Made by a program: the position numbers and the translations under genes. The notes beneath the pieces were generated by a model, which worked only from the letters and a program-made list of their open reading frames with translations, ran no database searches and was not told the origin of the DNA. DNA of 64,000 nucleotides from Amnibacterium kyonggiense (GTDB lineage Bacteria > Actinomycetota > Actinomycetes > Actinomycetales > Microbacteriaceae), in contig NZ_SOAM01000004.1 in assembly GCF_004364555.1 (NCBI RefSeq), forward strand, positions 288,450 to 352,449. The letters run 5' to 3'. Shown in pieces: positions 9,311 to 17,346 of the stretch. How positions within the stretch are numbered: the stretch's first letter is position 1; each line of letters starts with the position of its first letter.

Positions 9311-9355
9311 CGATACGGAGATCCGCGGCGCGAAGCGTCCCGGATCTCCGCATCG
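9311..9355. repeat. Dispersed palindromic repeat, copy A
   Basis: Arms 9311-9325 and 9341-9355 pair at 14 of 15 positions around a 15-nt loop (9326-9340). Arms and right flank match copy B at 36601-36655. The loop is the reverse complement of copy B's loop with one difference. It lies 13 nt after the transporter stop and may also end its transcript. Confidence 0.8.
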
Positions 9356-9426
9356 GTGAACCGGACCCGGCCATGTGCCGCCCGCGGTACGAGAGGCCGT
9401 CCGGGGGCGAGCATCATGGACTCCCG

Positions 9427-11223
9427 ATGACCACCAGCACCGCCGCCGCGCCCCGGCGTGGCCTCTTCCGCCGGAGCGCCGACACGGGGCCGCGGGCCCG
9501 CTTCCGCGACCTCCTCCCCTATCTGACCGAGCACCGGGGCCCGCTCGTCGCGGTCGTCGTGCTCAGCGTCGTCGGCGCCGGCCTCTCGCTCGCGCAGCCG
9601 CTGCTCGTCGAGCAGGTCGTGACGCGGGTGCAGCGCTCCCAGCCCCTCGGCGGGGTGGTCGCCCTCGTCGCCGTGATCGTCGCGGTCGGCGCCGTGCTGT
9701 CGGGCGTGCAGCACTACCTCCTCCAGCGCACCGGAACCTCGGTGGTGCTGTCCGCCAGGACGCGGCTGATCCGGCACCTGCTGCGGCTGCCGGTCGCGGA
9801 CTTCGACCGGCGGCGCACCGGCGACCTCGTGGCCCGCGTCGGCACCGACACGACCCTGCTCTACGCCGTGCTCACCCAGGGGCTCGTGGACGCGGTCGGC
9901 GGCGCGTTCACCTTCGTCGGCGCGATCATCGGCATGGCCCTGCTCGACCCGGTGCTGCTCGGCCTGACGGTGCTGATCGTCCTCTTCGCGATCGTGGTCG
10001 TCGGCGGGCTGTCGCGCCGGATCCGCACCGCGAGCCGCACGCAGCAGGACGCGGTCGGCGCCCTCACCGCGGATGTCGAGCGGTCCATCTCCGCCGTCCG
10101 GACGATCCGCGCCTCCGGGGCGACCGAGCGGGAGACCGAGTCCGTGCTCCAGGGCGCGAAGCGCGCGTGGGACGCCGGCCTCGGCGTCGCGCGTGCCTCG
10201 GCACCGGTCGTGCCGATCGCCTCCCTCACCCTGAACCTCGCGTTCCTCGTCGTGATCGGCGTCGGCGGCTTCCGCGTCGCGTCCGGCGCGATCGGGATCG
10301 GGAGCCTCGTCGCGTTCCTCCTGTTCCTCTTCCTCATGGTGATGCCGCTCGGCAGCGCGTTCGGGGCGGCGAGCTCGGTCGCGAGCGCGCTCGGTGCGCT
10401 CGGCCGGATCACGGAGGTGCTCGAGCTGCCGTCCGAGACCGCCTCGGACCGCGCCGACCAGCAGGTGCCGGCGGGGTCGGCGGCGCCCGCCGTCGAGTTC
10501 GACCACGTCTCGTTCGCGTACTCGGGAGCGGACGGCGAACGCGTCGACGTGCTGCACGACGTGACCTTCGCGGTGCCGCGCGGCACCCGCACCGCCCTCG
10601 TCGGTCCGTCCGGAGCGGGCAAGAGCACGATGCTGTCGCTGCTCGAGCGGTTCTACGACATCGACGGCGGCGCGATCCGGCTCGGCGGCGTCGACGTCCG
10701 GCGCCTCCCCCGCGACGTGCTGCGGAGCCAGTTCGGCTACGTCGAGCAGGACGCGCCGGCCCTCGCCGGGACGATCCGCGACAACCTCGTGCTCGCGGCG
10801 CCGCTCGCCACCGACGAGGACTGCCTCCGGGCGCTCGACGCGGTGAACCTCCGCGGTACGGTGCTGAAGCACGCGGACGGGCTCGCCGCCCAGGTCGGCG
10901 AGGAGGGCGTGCTGCTGTCGGGCGGCGAGCGCCAGCGCCTCGCGATCGCGCGGGCGCTGCTCGCGGACGCGCCGATCCTGCTGCTCGACGAGTCGACCTC
11001 GAACCTCGACGGCCGCAACGAGCAGCTGCTGCGCGACTCCCTGGCCGCGGCGGCGGCGGGGCGAACGACGATCGTCATCGCACACCGCCTGTCCACGGTC
11101 GTGGACGCGGACCAGATCGTGGTCGTCGACGGCGGCCGCGTCGTGGCCGCCGGGTCGCACGAGGAGCTCCTGACGGCCTCCCCGCTCTACCGCGAGCTCG
11201 CCGCGACGCAGCTCCTGGTCTGA
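9427..11223 (+). CDS. ABC transporter, fused permease and ATP-binding protein
   Basis: 598 residues from the ATG at 9427; an upstream in-frame start at 9373 has no support and would add an unconserved 18-residue lead. Residues about 30-330 form a six-helix exporter membrane domain. The nucleotide-binding domain then shows Walker A GPSGAGKST, the signature LSGGERQRLAIARAL, Walker B ILLLDEST and the H-loop IAHRLST. Such half-transporters work as homodimers that export lipids, drugs or peptides across the cytoplasmic membrane. No substrate-specific neighbour is present; it is flanked by palindromes on both sides and probably monocistronic. Confidence 0.9.
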   Translation: MTTSTAAAPRRGLFRRSADTGPRARFRDLLPYLTEHRGPLVAVVVLSVVGAGLSLAQPLLVEQVVTRVQRSQPLGGVVALVAVIVAVGAVLSGVQHYLLQRTGTSVVLSARTRLIRHLLRLPVADFDRRRTGDLVARVGTDTTLLYAVLTQGLVDAVGGAFTFVGAIIGMALLDPVLLGLTVLIVLFAIVVVGGLSRRIRTASRTQQDAVGALTADVERSISAVRTIRASGATERETESVLQGAKRAWDAGLGVARASAPVVPIASLTLNLAFLVVIGVGGFRVASGAIGIGSLVAFLLFLFLMVMPLGSAFGAASSVASALGALGRITEVLELPSETASDRADQQVPAGSAAPAVEFDHVSFAYSGADGERVDVLHDVTFAVPRGTRTALVGPSGAGKSTMLSLLERFYDIDGGAIRLGGVDVRRLPRDVLRSQFGYVEQDAPALAGTIRDNLVLAAPLATDEDCLRALDAVNLRGTVLKHADGLAAQVGEEGVLLSGGERQRLAIARALLADAPILLLDESTSNLDGRNEQLLRDSLAAAAAGRTTIVIAHRLSTVVDADQIVVVDGGRVVAAGSHEELLTASPLYRELAATQLLV

Positions 11224-11226
11224 CGC

Positions 11227-11263
11227 CTCCTGATCCCGGCGCATCCCGCGCCGGGATCAGGAG
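11227..11263. terminator. Hairpin between convergent ABC exporter and aldehyde dehydrogenase genes
   Basis: Perfect 16-bp arms (11227-11242 with 11248-11263) around a 5-nt loop, 3 nt after the exporter stop. There is no U-tract. It probably terminates the exporter transcript and may act in both directions. Confidence 0.75.
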
Positions 11264-11361
11264 CCGGGACGGCGTTCAGGACGATCCGCCCTGCCGCGTC
11301 CTGCACTCGGCACGCGGTCCTGAGCCGCGCACGGACGCGCCGCCCCACCCCGCGCGGTCGG

Positions 11362-12834
11362 TCAGGCGAAGGGGGACGGGGTCATCGTGTACTTCGTGTC
11401 GAGGTACTCGTGGATCCCCTCGGCGCCGCCCTCGCGGCCGATGCCGGACTGCTTCACGCCGCCGAACGGGGCGGACGCGTTCGAGATGACGCCGACGTTC
11501 AGCCCCATCATCCCGGTCTGCAGCCGCTCGATCATCCGCTGACCGCGCGCCAGGTCCTTCGTGAACACGTAGGAGACGAGCCCGTACTCGGTGCCGTTCG
11601 CGATCCGGACGGCCTCGTCCTCGTCCGTGAACCGGACGATGGACACGACCGGTCCGAAGATCTCGGTGCGGAGGATGTCGCTGCCCGCGTCGACGCGGTC
11701 GAGCACCGTCGGCGCGTAGAAGGTGCCCGGGCCGTCCACGGGACCGCCGCCCAGCCTCACGTCGGCGCCGCGGCCGATCGCGTCCTGGACCAGGTCGTCC
11801 GCCTTCGAGACGGCGGCACGGTTGATGAGCGGCCCGATGCCGACGCCGTCCTCCGTGCCCCGCCCGACCTTCAGCGCCGCGACCTTCGCCGTGAGCCGCT
11901 CCGCGAACTCGTCCGCGACGGACTCGTGCACGATGAAGCGGTTCGCCGCGGTGCACGCCTCCCCCACGTTCCGGAACTTCGCGAGCATCGCCCCGGTGAC
12001 CGCGGAGTCGAGGTCCGCGTCGTCGAACACGAGGAACGGGGCGTTGCCGCCGAGCTCCATCGAGGTCCGCAGCACGTTCTCCGCGGCCTGAGCGATGAGC
12101 TTCTTCCCGACCGGCGTGGACCCGGTGAAGCTGAGCTTGCGGAGGCGCGGGTCGCGGAGGACCGGCTCGGTGAGCGCGCCGGCCTTCGTCGTCGGCACCA
12201 CGTTCAGCACGCCCGCGGGCAGCCCGGCCTCCTCGAGGATCCGCGCCGTGGCGAGCGTCGTCAGCGGCGTCAGCTCCGCGGGCTTGACGACGACGGTGCA
12301 GCCGGCCGCGAGGGCCGGGCCGATCTTCCGCGTCGCCATCGCGAGCGGGAAGTTCCAGGGGGTGATGAAGTAGCAGGGCCCGACCGGGTGCTGCGAGACG
12401 ATCGTGCGCCCGGAGCCCTCCGGGTTCACGCCGTAGCGGCCCGTGATCCGCACGGCCTCCTCGGAGAACCAGCGGAAGAACTCCGATCCGTAGACAACCT
12501 CGCCCGCGGCCTCCGCGAGCGGCTTGCCCATCTCCAGCGTCATGAGCAGCGCGAGGTCGTCCTTGCGGTCCTGCATGAGCTGCCAGGCGCCGCGGAGGAT
12601 CTCGCCGCGCTTCCTCGGCGCGGTCGATGCCCACGCGTCCTGCGCGGCGACCGCCGCGTCGAGCGCCGCGATCCCGTCCTCCGGCGTCGCGTCGGCGACC
12701 GACACGAGCACCGAGCCCGTCGAGGGGTCGAGGACGTCGAACCGCTCCCCGCCGCTCGCGTCCCGCCACTCGCCGCCGATCAGCAGCCCGGTGGGCAGCC
12801 CTCCGAGCAGCCTCGCCTCATCGTCCACGGACAT
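11362..12834 (-). CDS. gabD: NAD(P)-dependent succinate-semialdehyde dehydrogenase
   Basis: 490-residue aldehyde dehydrogenase. ELGGNAPFLVFDDADLD carries the general-base Glu, and GEACTAANRFIVH carries the nucleophilic Cys, in the spacing of the SSADH subfamily. PWNFPLAMATRKIGPALAAGC and FTGSTPVGKKL form the cofactor site. It oxidises succinate semialdehyde to succinate at the end of the GABA shunt. The ATG at 12834 is preceded by GGGAGG. No GABA transaminase is nearby, so other semialdehyde substrates remain possible. It is read away from nicotinamidase and ends convergent with the ABC exporter. Confidence 0.87.
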   Translation of the reverse strand: MSVDDEARLLGGLPTGLLIGGEWRDASGGERFDVLDPSTGSVLVSVADATPEDGIAALDAAVAAQDAWASTAPRKRGEILRGAWQLMQDRKDDLALLMTLEMGKPLAEAAGEVVYGSEFFRWFSEEAVRITGRYGVNPEGSGRTIVSQHPVGPCYFITPWNFPLAMATRKIGPALAAGCTVVVKPAELTPLTTLATARILEEAGLPAGVLNVVPTTKAGALTEPVLRDPRLRKLSFTGSTPVGKKLIAQAAENVLRTSMELGGNAPFLVFDDADLDSAVTGAMLAKFRNVGEACTAANRFIVHESVADEFAERLTAKVAALKVGRGTEDGVGIGPLINRAAVSKADDLVQDAIGRGADVRLGGGPVDGPGTFYAPTVLDRVDAGSDILRTEIFGPVVSIVRFTDEDEAVRIANGTEYGLVSYVFTKDLARGQRMIERLQTGMMGLNVGVISNASAPFGGVKQSGIGREGGAEGIHEYLDTKYTMTPSPFA

Positions 12835-12852
12835 CGTGCCTCCCGTGGTCCG

Positions 12853-12858
12853 ATCCTA
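12853..12858 (-). promoter_or_regulatory. Candidate -10 box of gabD
   Basis: TAGGAT on the minus strand, 18 nt upstream of the start codon, leaving room for the GGGAGG ribosome binding site. No clear -35. Confidence 0.35.
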
Positions 12859-12881
12859 CGGAGGGGCGGGAGGGCGTCCGC

Positions 12882-13454
12882 TCAGACGGTCTCGACGCCG
12901 ACCGCGCGGAACTCCTCCAGCGCCGCCGCGCTCGTCTCCGGCGCGACGCCCGCGACGAGGTCGGTCAGGACGCGGACGCGCTCGCCGCTCTCCAGCGCGT
13001 CGAGCGCGGAGGCGCGCACGCAGTAGTCGGTGGCGATCCCGACGACGTCGAGGTCGGTGATCCCGCGCTCGGCGAGCACCTCCGCCAGGCTGCGGCCGTC
13101 CTCGGTCGTCCCCTCGAACGCGGAGTAGGCGGGCTTCCCCTGCCCCTTCCGCACGTGCACCTCGATGTCGGAGGTGTCGAGGGCCGGGTGGTACTCGGCT
13201 CCGGGCGTGCCCGCCACGCAGTGCACGGGCCAGGTCACCGTGAAGTCCGGCGCCGCGGACGTCGCGAAGTGGCCGCCGTTGTCGTTCCCGCCGTCGTGCC
13301 AGTCGCGGGAGGCCGCGACGAGCGCGTACTCGTCGCGGTGCGCTGCGAGGTGCTCGCTGATGCGCTGCGCGACCGCGGCGCCGCCGTCGACACCGAGGGC
13401 GCCGCCCTCCGTGAAGTCGTTCTGCACGTCGACGATGAGCAGGCCCCGGGTCAT
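12882..13454 (-). CDS. pncA: Nicotinamidase (isochorismatase family)
   Basis: 190 residues, normal length. The catalytic triad segments are visible: Asp in LLIVDVQNDF (residue 9), Lys in VRKGQGKPAYSAFEG, and Cys in GIATDYCVRAS. The metal-binding Asp/His set lies in the DWHDGGNDNGGHF region. The enzyme deamidates nicotinamide to nicotinate for NAD salvage in the cytoplasm. The ATG is preceded by GGAGG. The gene is upstream of gabD and separated by about 47 bp, so co-transcription is possible but not needed. Confidence 0.9.
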   Translation of the reverse strand: MTRGLLIVDVQNDFTEGGALGVDGGAAVAQRISEHLAAHRDEYALVAASRDWHDGGNDNGGHFATSAAPDFTVTWPVHCVAGTPGAEYHPALDTSDIEVHVRKGQGKPAYSAFEGTTEDGRSLAEVLAERGITDLDVVGIATDYCVRASALDALESGERVRVLTDLVAGVAPETSAAALEEFRAVGVETV

Positions 13455-13493
13455 GCCTCCATCCTGACCGACCTGGGAGCGCCGCGGGGGCGC

Positions 13494-14906
13494 TCAGCGG
13501 TTCGAGAGCCGCTTCCCGCAGGACCAGACGTCCGCCGTGAGCGAGTCGAGCGCCTGCTTCGCCGTCGAGCTGACGATCGGCGGACCGAGCGCGTAGAACG
13601 CGAACGTGAGCGGCGTCCCGTCCTTCGCCCGGATGATCCCGGCGAGGGTGTAGCCGGAGTCGATCCAGCCCGTCTTCGCGCGCACCTTCCCGTCCGCGCG
13701 CGACGCGGCGCCGGAGAAGCGGTCGCTGTAGGCGAGGGATCCGGTGCGGCCGGCGATCGGCAGGCCGTCGAACACGGGTCCGAGGCCGCCGCTCCTGTGC
13801 AGCACCTTCACGAACAGCTTCGTCAGGTACGAGGGCGGGATGCGGTTGTCGTCGCTGAGCCCGCTGCCGTCGACGACGCGGACGCCGGTCGGCGCGATCC
13901 CGTAGGCCTGCAGGGCCGGGACGACGGCGGCGTCGATGGCCGAGAACGTGTTGCCCGCGCCCGCCTCGATCGCCGTCACGCGGGCGAGGGCCTCCGCGAT
14001 CGTGTTGTCCGAGACGATGAGCTCCTGCTGCACGAGCGTGCCGACCGGCTGCGACCGCACCGTGCCGAGCACCGCGGCGCCGCTCGGCGCGGTGCCGCGG
14101 ACGACGGTCACCCCGCCGCCGAAGTAGGAGGCGAAGGCGGCGCCGGCACGGCCGATCGGGTCGGAGCCGCGCGGCGAGGTGTTCAGCGCCGGATTCGCGC
14201 GGTCGCCGTCGACCATCAGCGCGGTGATCTTCGGCGTGGAGCCGAGACGCCGCTCCTTCAGGTCCCACGTCGGCTGCCAGGTCGGGCCGCCGAAGTAGGA
14301 CGCGTCGAGCACGATGCGGGTGATGCGCTGCCCGGGGTGCTTCGCCTTCCACGCGGCCTTCACCTGCCGCGCGAGCGTCGACAGGTGCGGGGCGCCGGCG
14401 TAGGCTGTCGTCGTGCCGGCCGGGGTGCGGGACAGGGTGGGGTCGCCGCCGCCGACCAGCACGATCTCGCCCGCGCGGGAGCCCTGCACGACCTTCGTCG
14501 TGAGGCGGTGGTCGGGACCGAGCACCTCGAGCGCCGCGGCGGAGGTGAGCACCTTCATGACGCTCGCGGCGCGGGATGCCTTCGAGCCGCCTCGGTCGAA
14601 CAGGACCTCGCCCGTGCGGGCGTTCCGCACCTGGCCCTGGAAGCTGTGCAGTCGCGGGTCGCGCGCCGCGGCCGCGACGGAGCAGGTCCGGGCCACCGGC
14701 GCGGCCGTCCTCGTCCGCGTGGCGGTCGGGGTCGGCTTCGCACTCGCGGTGACGGCGGGCGTGCTCGCCGCGGCGACCGGCGCGGTGCTCGACGCGATCG
14801 CGGCCGGCACGGGCTCGCCGAGCGCGTATCCCGCGGCCCAGCTCGCGGCGATCAGCCCGACGAGCACGGCACCGCCGGAGGCGGCGAGGGCGGTCCGACT
14901 GCGCAT
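13494..14906 (-). CDS. dacB: D-alanyl-D-alanine carboxypeptidase/endopeptidase (PBP4 type)
   Basis: 470 residues. An N-terminal hydrophobic segment (residues about 5-30) is followed by an Ala/Thr/Pro-rich linker, so the enzyme is exported and membrane-tethered. Class C penicillin-binding motifs are in order: SVMK (nucleophile Ser and Lys), SDN, and KTG in RAKTGWIDSG. It trims or cuts peptidoglycan cross-links outside the membrane. The ATG sits 7 nt behind a TACCCT -10 box with no ribosome binding site, so the mRNA is probably leaderless, which also supports this start. Confidence 0.9.
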   Translation of the reverse strand: MRSRTALAASGGAVLVGLIAASWAAGYALGEPVPAAIASSTAPVAAASTPAVTASAKPTPTATRTRTAAPVARTCSVAAAARDPRLHSFQGQVRNARTGEVLFDRGGSKASRAASVMKVLTSAAALEVLGPDHRLTTKVVQGSRAGEIVLVGGGDPTLSRTPAGTTTAYAGAPHLSTLARQVKAAWKAKHPGQRITRIVLDASYFGGPTWQPTWDLKERRLGSTPKITALMVDGDRANPALNTSPRGSDPIGRAGAAFASYFGGGVTVVRGTAPSGAAVLGTVRSQPVGTLVQQELIVSDNTIAEALARVTAIEAGAGNTFSAIDAAVVPALQAYGIAPTGVRVVDGSGLSDDNRIPPSYLTKLFVKVLHRSGGLGPVFDGLPIAGRTGSLAYSDRFSGAASRADGKVRAKTGWIDSGYTLAGIIRAKDGTPLTFAFYALGPPIVSSTAKQALDSLTADVWSCGKRLSNR

Positions 14907-14913
14907 GCCCGCC

Positions 14914-14919
14914 AGGGTA
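14914..14919 (-). promoter_or_regulatory. Leaderless promoter -10 box of dacB
   Basis: TACCCT on the minus strand ends 7 nt before the dacB ATG, which places the transcription start at the start codon. No -35 consensus. Confidence 0.55.
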
Positions 14920-15009
14920 GGTGCCCCGAACGGGGGCGGCCGGGCGCGCCACGCGTCCGGGCGGTTCCTGACCGGGGCGGCGCATCGTCTACACTCGTCC
15001 GGGCACCGC

Positions 15010-15085
15010 GCCGCCTTAGCTCAGTCGGCAGAGCGATTCACTCGTAATGAATAGGTCTGGGGTTCGATTCCCCAAGGCGGCTCCA
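15010..15085 (+). tRNA. tRNA-Thr (anticodon CGU)
   Basis: Full cloverleaf: acceptor GCCGCCT (15010-15016) pairs with AGGCGGC (15075-15081), discriminator T, and the CCA end is encoded (15083-15085). The D arm is GCTC..GAGC. The anticodon stem ATTCA/TGAAT encloses loop CTCGTAA with anticodon CGT, which reads ACG threonine codons. The T loop is TTCGATT. Confidence 0.96.
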
Positions 15086-15090
15086 CGATC

Positions 15091-15120
15091 GAAGGCCCGT
15101 CCCGCGAGGGGCGGGCCTTC
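15091..15120 (+). terminator. Terminator hairpin after tRNA-Thr
   Basis: GAAGGCCCG and its complement form a stem with a CCC/GGG extension and GCGA loop, 5 nt after the CCA end. U-tract absent. Confidence 0.7.
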
Positions 15121-15144
15121 GTGCTCCGCCCGGGGCCCGTCGGG

Positions 15145-15792
15145 TCAGACGGCCGAGGCGGCCGCCGCGGCCGCGATCTCCCCGAACTCTCCCAGCGCGG
15201 CGAGCATGCACTCGCCGAGCGGCGTCGCGCCCTCGCTCGAGACCCAGCGGCTCCAGCCGTGCCGCGCGATCGTCATGCAGAGCATCGCGGTGAAAGCGGC
15301 CCGATCCGCGAGCGCGACCTCGTCGGGCATCCGACCGGAGCGCAGCGCGTCGGCGCGGAGGCGCTCCGCGATCATCTCGACGATCTGCTCGCGGATCCGC
15401 TGCATCGTCCCCGCCTTGTCGCCGAGGAGCCGGGACTCGCGGTGCATGAGCTCGCGGCGCAGGCCGTGCAGCTCGAAGTCCTCCTCGTCGCCGACCCGGC
15501 CCGCCATGAGGCCGATGAAGTCGGTGAGCGGGTCCCCGGGGCCCTCCACGTAGCGCGCCACCTCGTCGGCGGTCAGCTCGTGCGGGCCGTGCGGCATGGC
15601 GACGGCCTCGTCCTTCGACGCGAAGTAGTTGAAGAACGTCCGCGGCGAGACCTGGGCGGCCTGCGCGACCTCCTCGACGGTGACGTTGTCGAACCCGCGC
15701 TCGAGGGCGAGCCGCAGCAGCGCGACCTGCAGGGCGCGCTTCGTCGCGATGCGCTTCTGCTCGCGCAGGCCCGGGGCCGCGGTATCCGTCAC
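15145..15792 (-). CDS. TetR-family transcriptional regulator
   Basis: 215 residues. The N-terminal helix-turn-helix (EEVAQAAQVSPRTFFNYFASKDEAV, residues about 36-60) is the classic TetR DNA-binding domain; the C-terminal half is an unrecognised ligand-binding domain with DRAAFTAMLCMTIARHGWSRW. The start is GTG at 15792 with GAAGG upstream. A 15-bp inverted repeat (15804-15818) lies 12 nt before the start, which suggests autoregulation. The gene downstream in the same direction is tRNA-Thr on the other strand, so no target is obvious. The exported hydrolase operon upstream ends 36 nt before this gene and could read through into it. Confidence 0.88.
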   Translation of the reverse strand: MTDTAAPGLREQKRIATKRALQVALLRLALERGFDNVTVEEVAQAAQVSPRTFFNYFASKDEAVAMPHGPHELTADEVARYVEGPGDPLTDFIGLMAGRVGDEEDFELHGLRRELMHRESRLLGDKAGTMQRIREQIVEMIAERLRADALRSGRMPDEVALADRAAFTAMLCMTIARHGWSRWVSSEGATPLGECMLAALGEFGEIAAAAAASAV

Positions 15793-15803
15793 GCCTTCAA
15801 TTC

Positions 15804-15818
15804 TTGCACGGACTGCAA
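15804..15818. promoter_or_regulatory. Candidate TetR operator
   Basis: TTGCACGGACTGCAA is a perfect inverted repeat TTGCA-N5-TGCAA, located between the TetR start codon and the end of the upstream operon. Confidence 0.55.
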
Positions 15819-15828
15819 AGTTCTCGCG

Positions 15829-17346
15829 TCATCCGCAGGTGACGGCACGGGGCAGGGTCCCGTCGACGAAGAAGCGGTCGACCCGGTCGTTGATGCACGG
15901 CACCTGGTTCCGGTAGGCGGTGTGCCCCTCGCCGCGCAGCGAGAGCAGCACGCCGCCCGGCAGCTGGCCGGCAAGGCTCTGCGCCCAGGCGTAGGGCGTG
16001 GCGGGGTCGCCGGTCGTGCCGAGCACGACGATCGGCGGGGCGCCCTTCGCGGTGACGCGTTTCGGCGCCCCCTCCGGCTTCACGGGCCAGTTGCCGCACA
16101 CCGCGTCGCCCAGGTCGTTCGTGTTGTCCGCGGCGCGCAGGGGGTCGGCCGCGTCGAGCTGCTCCCCCTGCGCCTCGAGGGTCGCCCGGTCCGTCGTCAC
16201 CGGCTTGTCGAGGCAGTTGACCGCGTAGATGGCCTCGAAGAGGTTGCTGGTGTAGCCCGAGCGCCCGCGGTCGACGTAGGCGTCCGCGAGCGCCTGCACG
16301 GCGTCGGGGCGACCGCGGAGCAGGGCGTCGATCGCCTCCGACAGCACGGGCCAGGACTGCTCGTCGTAGAGCGACGCGTCGATGGCGGTGCGGAGGACCG
16401 CGCTGTTCACCGCCCGGCCGTCCTTCGCTCGCATCGGGGTGGCCCGCAGCTCGAGCAGCAGGTCGGCGATCCGGGCGATCGCACCGTCGACGTCGTCGCC
16501 TCGGAACGGGCACGACGACGCGCTCAGGCAGTTCCGCAGGTAGGCGCGCAGCGCCGCACCGAACGCCTTGGTGTTCGCGAGGGACTCCTGGAACGTGGAG
16601 AGCGACGGGTCGACCGCGCCGTCGAGCACCATCCGCCCCACCCGCGGTCCGAAGCGGTCCGCGTACAGCGCGCCGATGTAGGTGCCGTAGGAGAAGCCGA
16701 AGTAGTCGAGCTTCGACTCCCCCGCCGCGGCGCGGAGCATGTCGAGGTCCTGGATCGTGTCCGCCGTGCCGACGTGCGCGAGCCGATCCCCCGACCGGTC
16801 GAGGCACGCCCTGCCGAACGCCTTCGCCCCGTCCTCGACATCGGTCCGGAGCGCGGAGCTGCCCTCGGGCAGGTCGGGGTCGTCGAACAGGAACCCGTCG
16901 AGCTGCCGGGTGCCGTAGCAGTCGACCGGGGCGGACGCGCCGACGCCCCGCGGGTCCCAGGCCACGAGGTCGTAGTGGTCGAGCAGGTCCTTGTCGTAGA
17001 ACGTGCTCGCCGCCCCGCGGAGGAAGTCCACGCCGGACACGCCCGGGCCGCCGGGGTTCGTGAACAGCGTGCCGAGCCGTTTCCCCGACGCCGGTCGCTG
17101 GATCAGGGCGAGCGAGATGCGCGCGCCTCCCGGGTCGGCCCAGTCCTCGGGCGCCGTCGCGGTCGTGCAGCGGAAGCCGCCGCCGCAGTCCTTCCACACG
17201 AGCCGCTGTCCGTAGTACGGCCGCAGCGCCGCCGACACCCCGTCGGTGTCGGGCGTCGTCGTCACGGTCGGCAGCGGCAGCACCCCGCACCCCGCCAGCA
17301 GCACCGCGCAGAGCACGGCGACCGCTGCGGCGAGCGCCCGCCTCAC
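15829..17346 (-). CDS. Exported alpha/beta hydrolase (TAP-like peptidase family lipoprotein)
   Basis: 505 residues from the GTG at 17346, which overlaps the holB stop (GTGA). The N-terminus has a signal peptide with lipobox LAGC (cleavage before Cys about 20), so it is a predicted lipoprotein on the outer face of the membrane. The fold begins with LFTNPGGPGVSG (oxyanion hole), VAWDPRGVGAS and the nucleophile elbow YFGFSYGTYIGALYADRFG. The C-terminal part ends with LGTTGDPATPYAWA and GEGHTAYR, giving the Asp and His. This matches the actinobacterial tripeptidyl/proline-iminopeptidase-like family with a TAP-like C-terminal domain. Probably cleaves short peptides; substrate unproven. Confidence 0.85.
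   Translation of the reverse strand: MRRALAAAVAVLCAVLLAGCGVLPLPTVTTTPDTDGVSAALRPYYGQRLVWKDCGGGFRCTTATAPEDWADPGGARISLALIQRPASGKRLGTLFTNPGGPGVSGVDFLRGAASTFYDKDLLDHYDLVAWDPRGVGASAPVDCYGTRQLDGFLFDDPDLPEGSSALRTDVEDGAKAFGRACLDRSGDRLAHVGTADTIQDLDMLRAAAGESKLDYFGFSYGTYIGALYADRFGPRVGRMVLDGAVDPSLSTFQESLANTKAFGAALRAYLRNCLSASSCPFRGDDVDGAIARIADLLLELRATPMRAKDGRAVNSAVLRTAIDASLYDEQSWPVLSEAIDALLRGRPDAVQALADAYVDRGRSGYTSNLFEAIYAVNCLDKPVTTDRATLEAQGEQLDAADPLRAADNTNDLGDAVCGNWPVKPEGAPKRVTAKGAPPIVVLGTTGDPATPYAWAQSLAGQLPGGVLLSLRGEGHTAYRNQVPCINDRVDRFFVDGTLPRAVTCG

Noticed and set aside
7828..11244. 1138-codon open frame on the minus strand across the transporter and exporter genes
   Set aside because: Low-complexity charged translation (Arg, Asp, Glu, His repeats) typical of GC-rich antisense frames; the two + strand genes have full motif sets.
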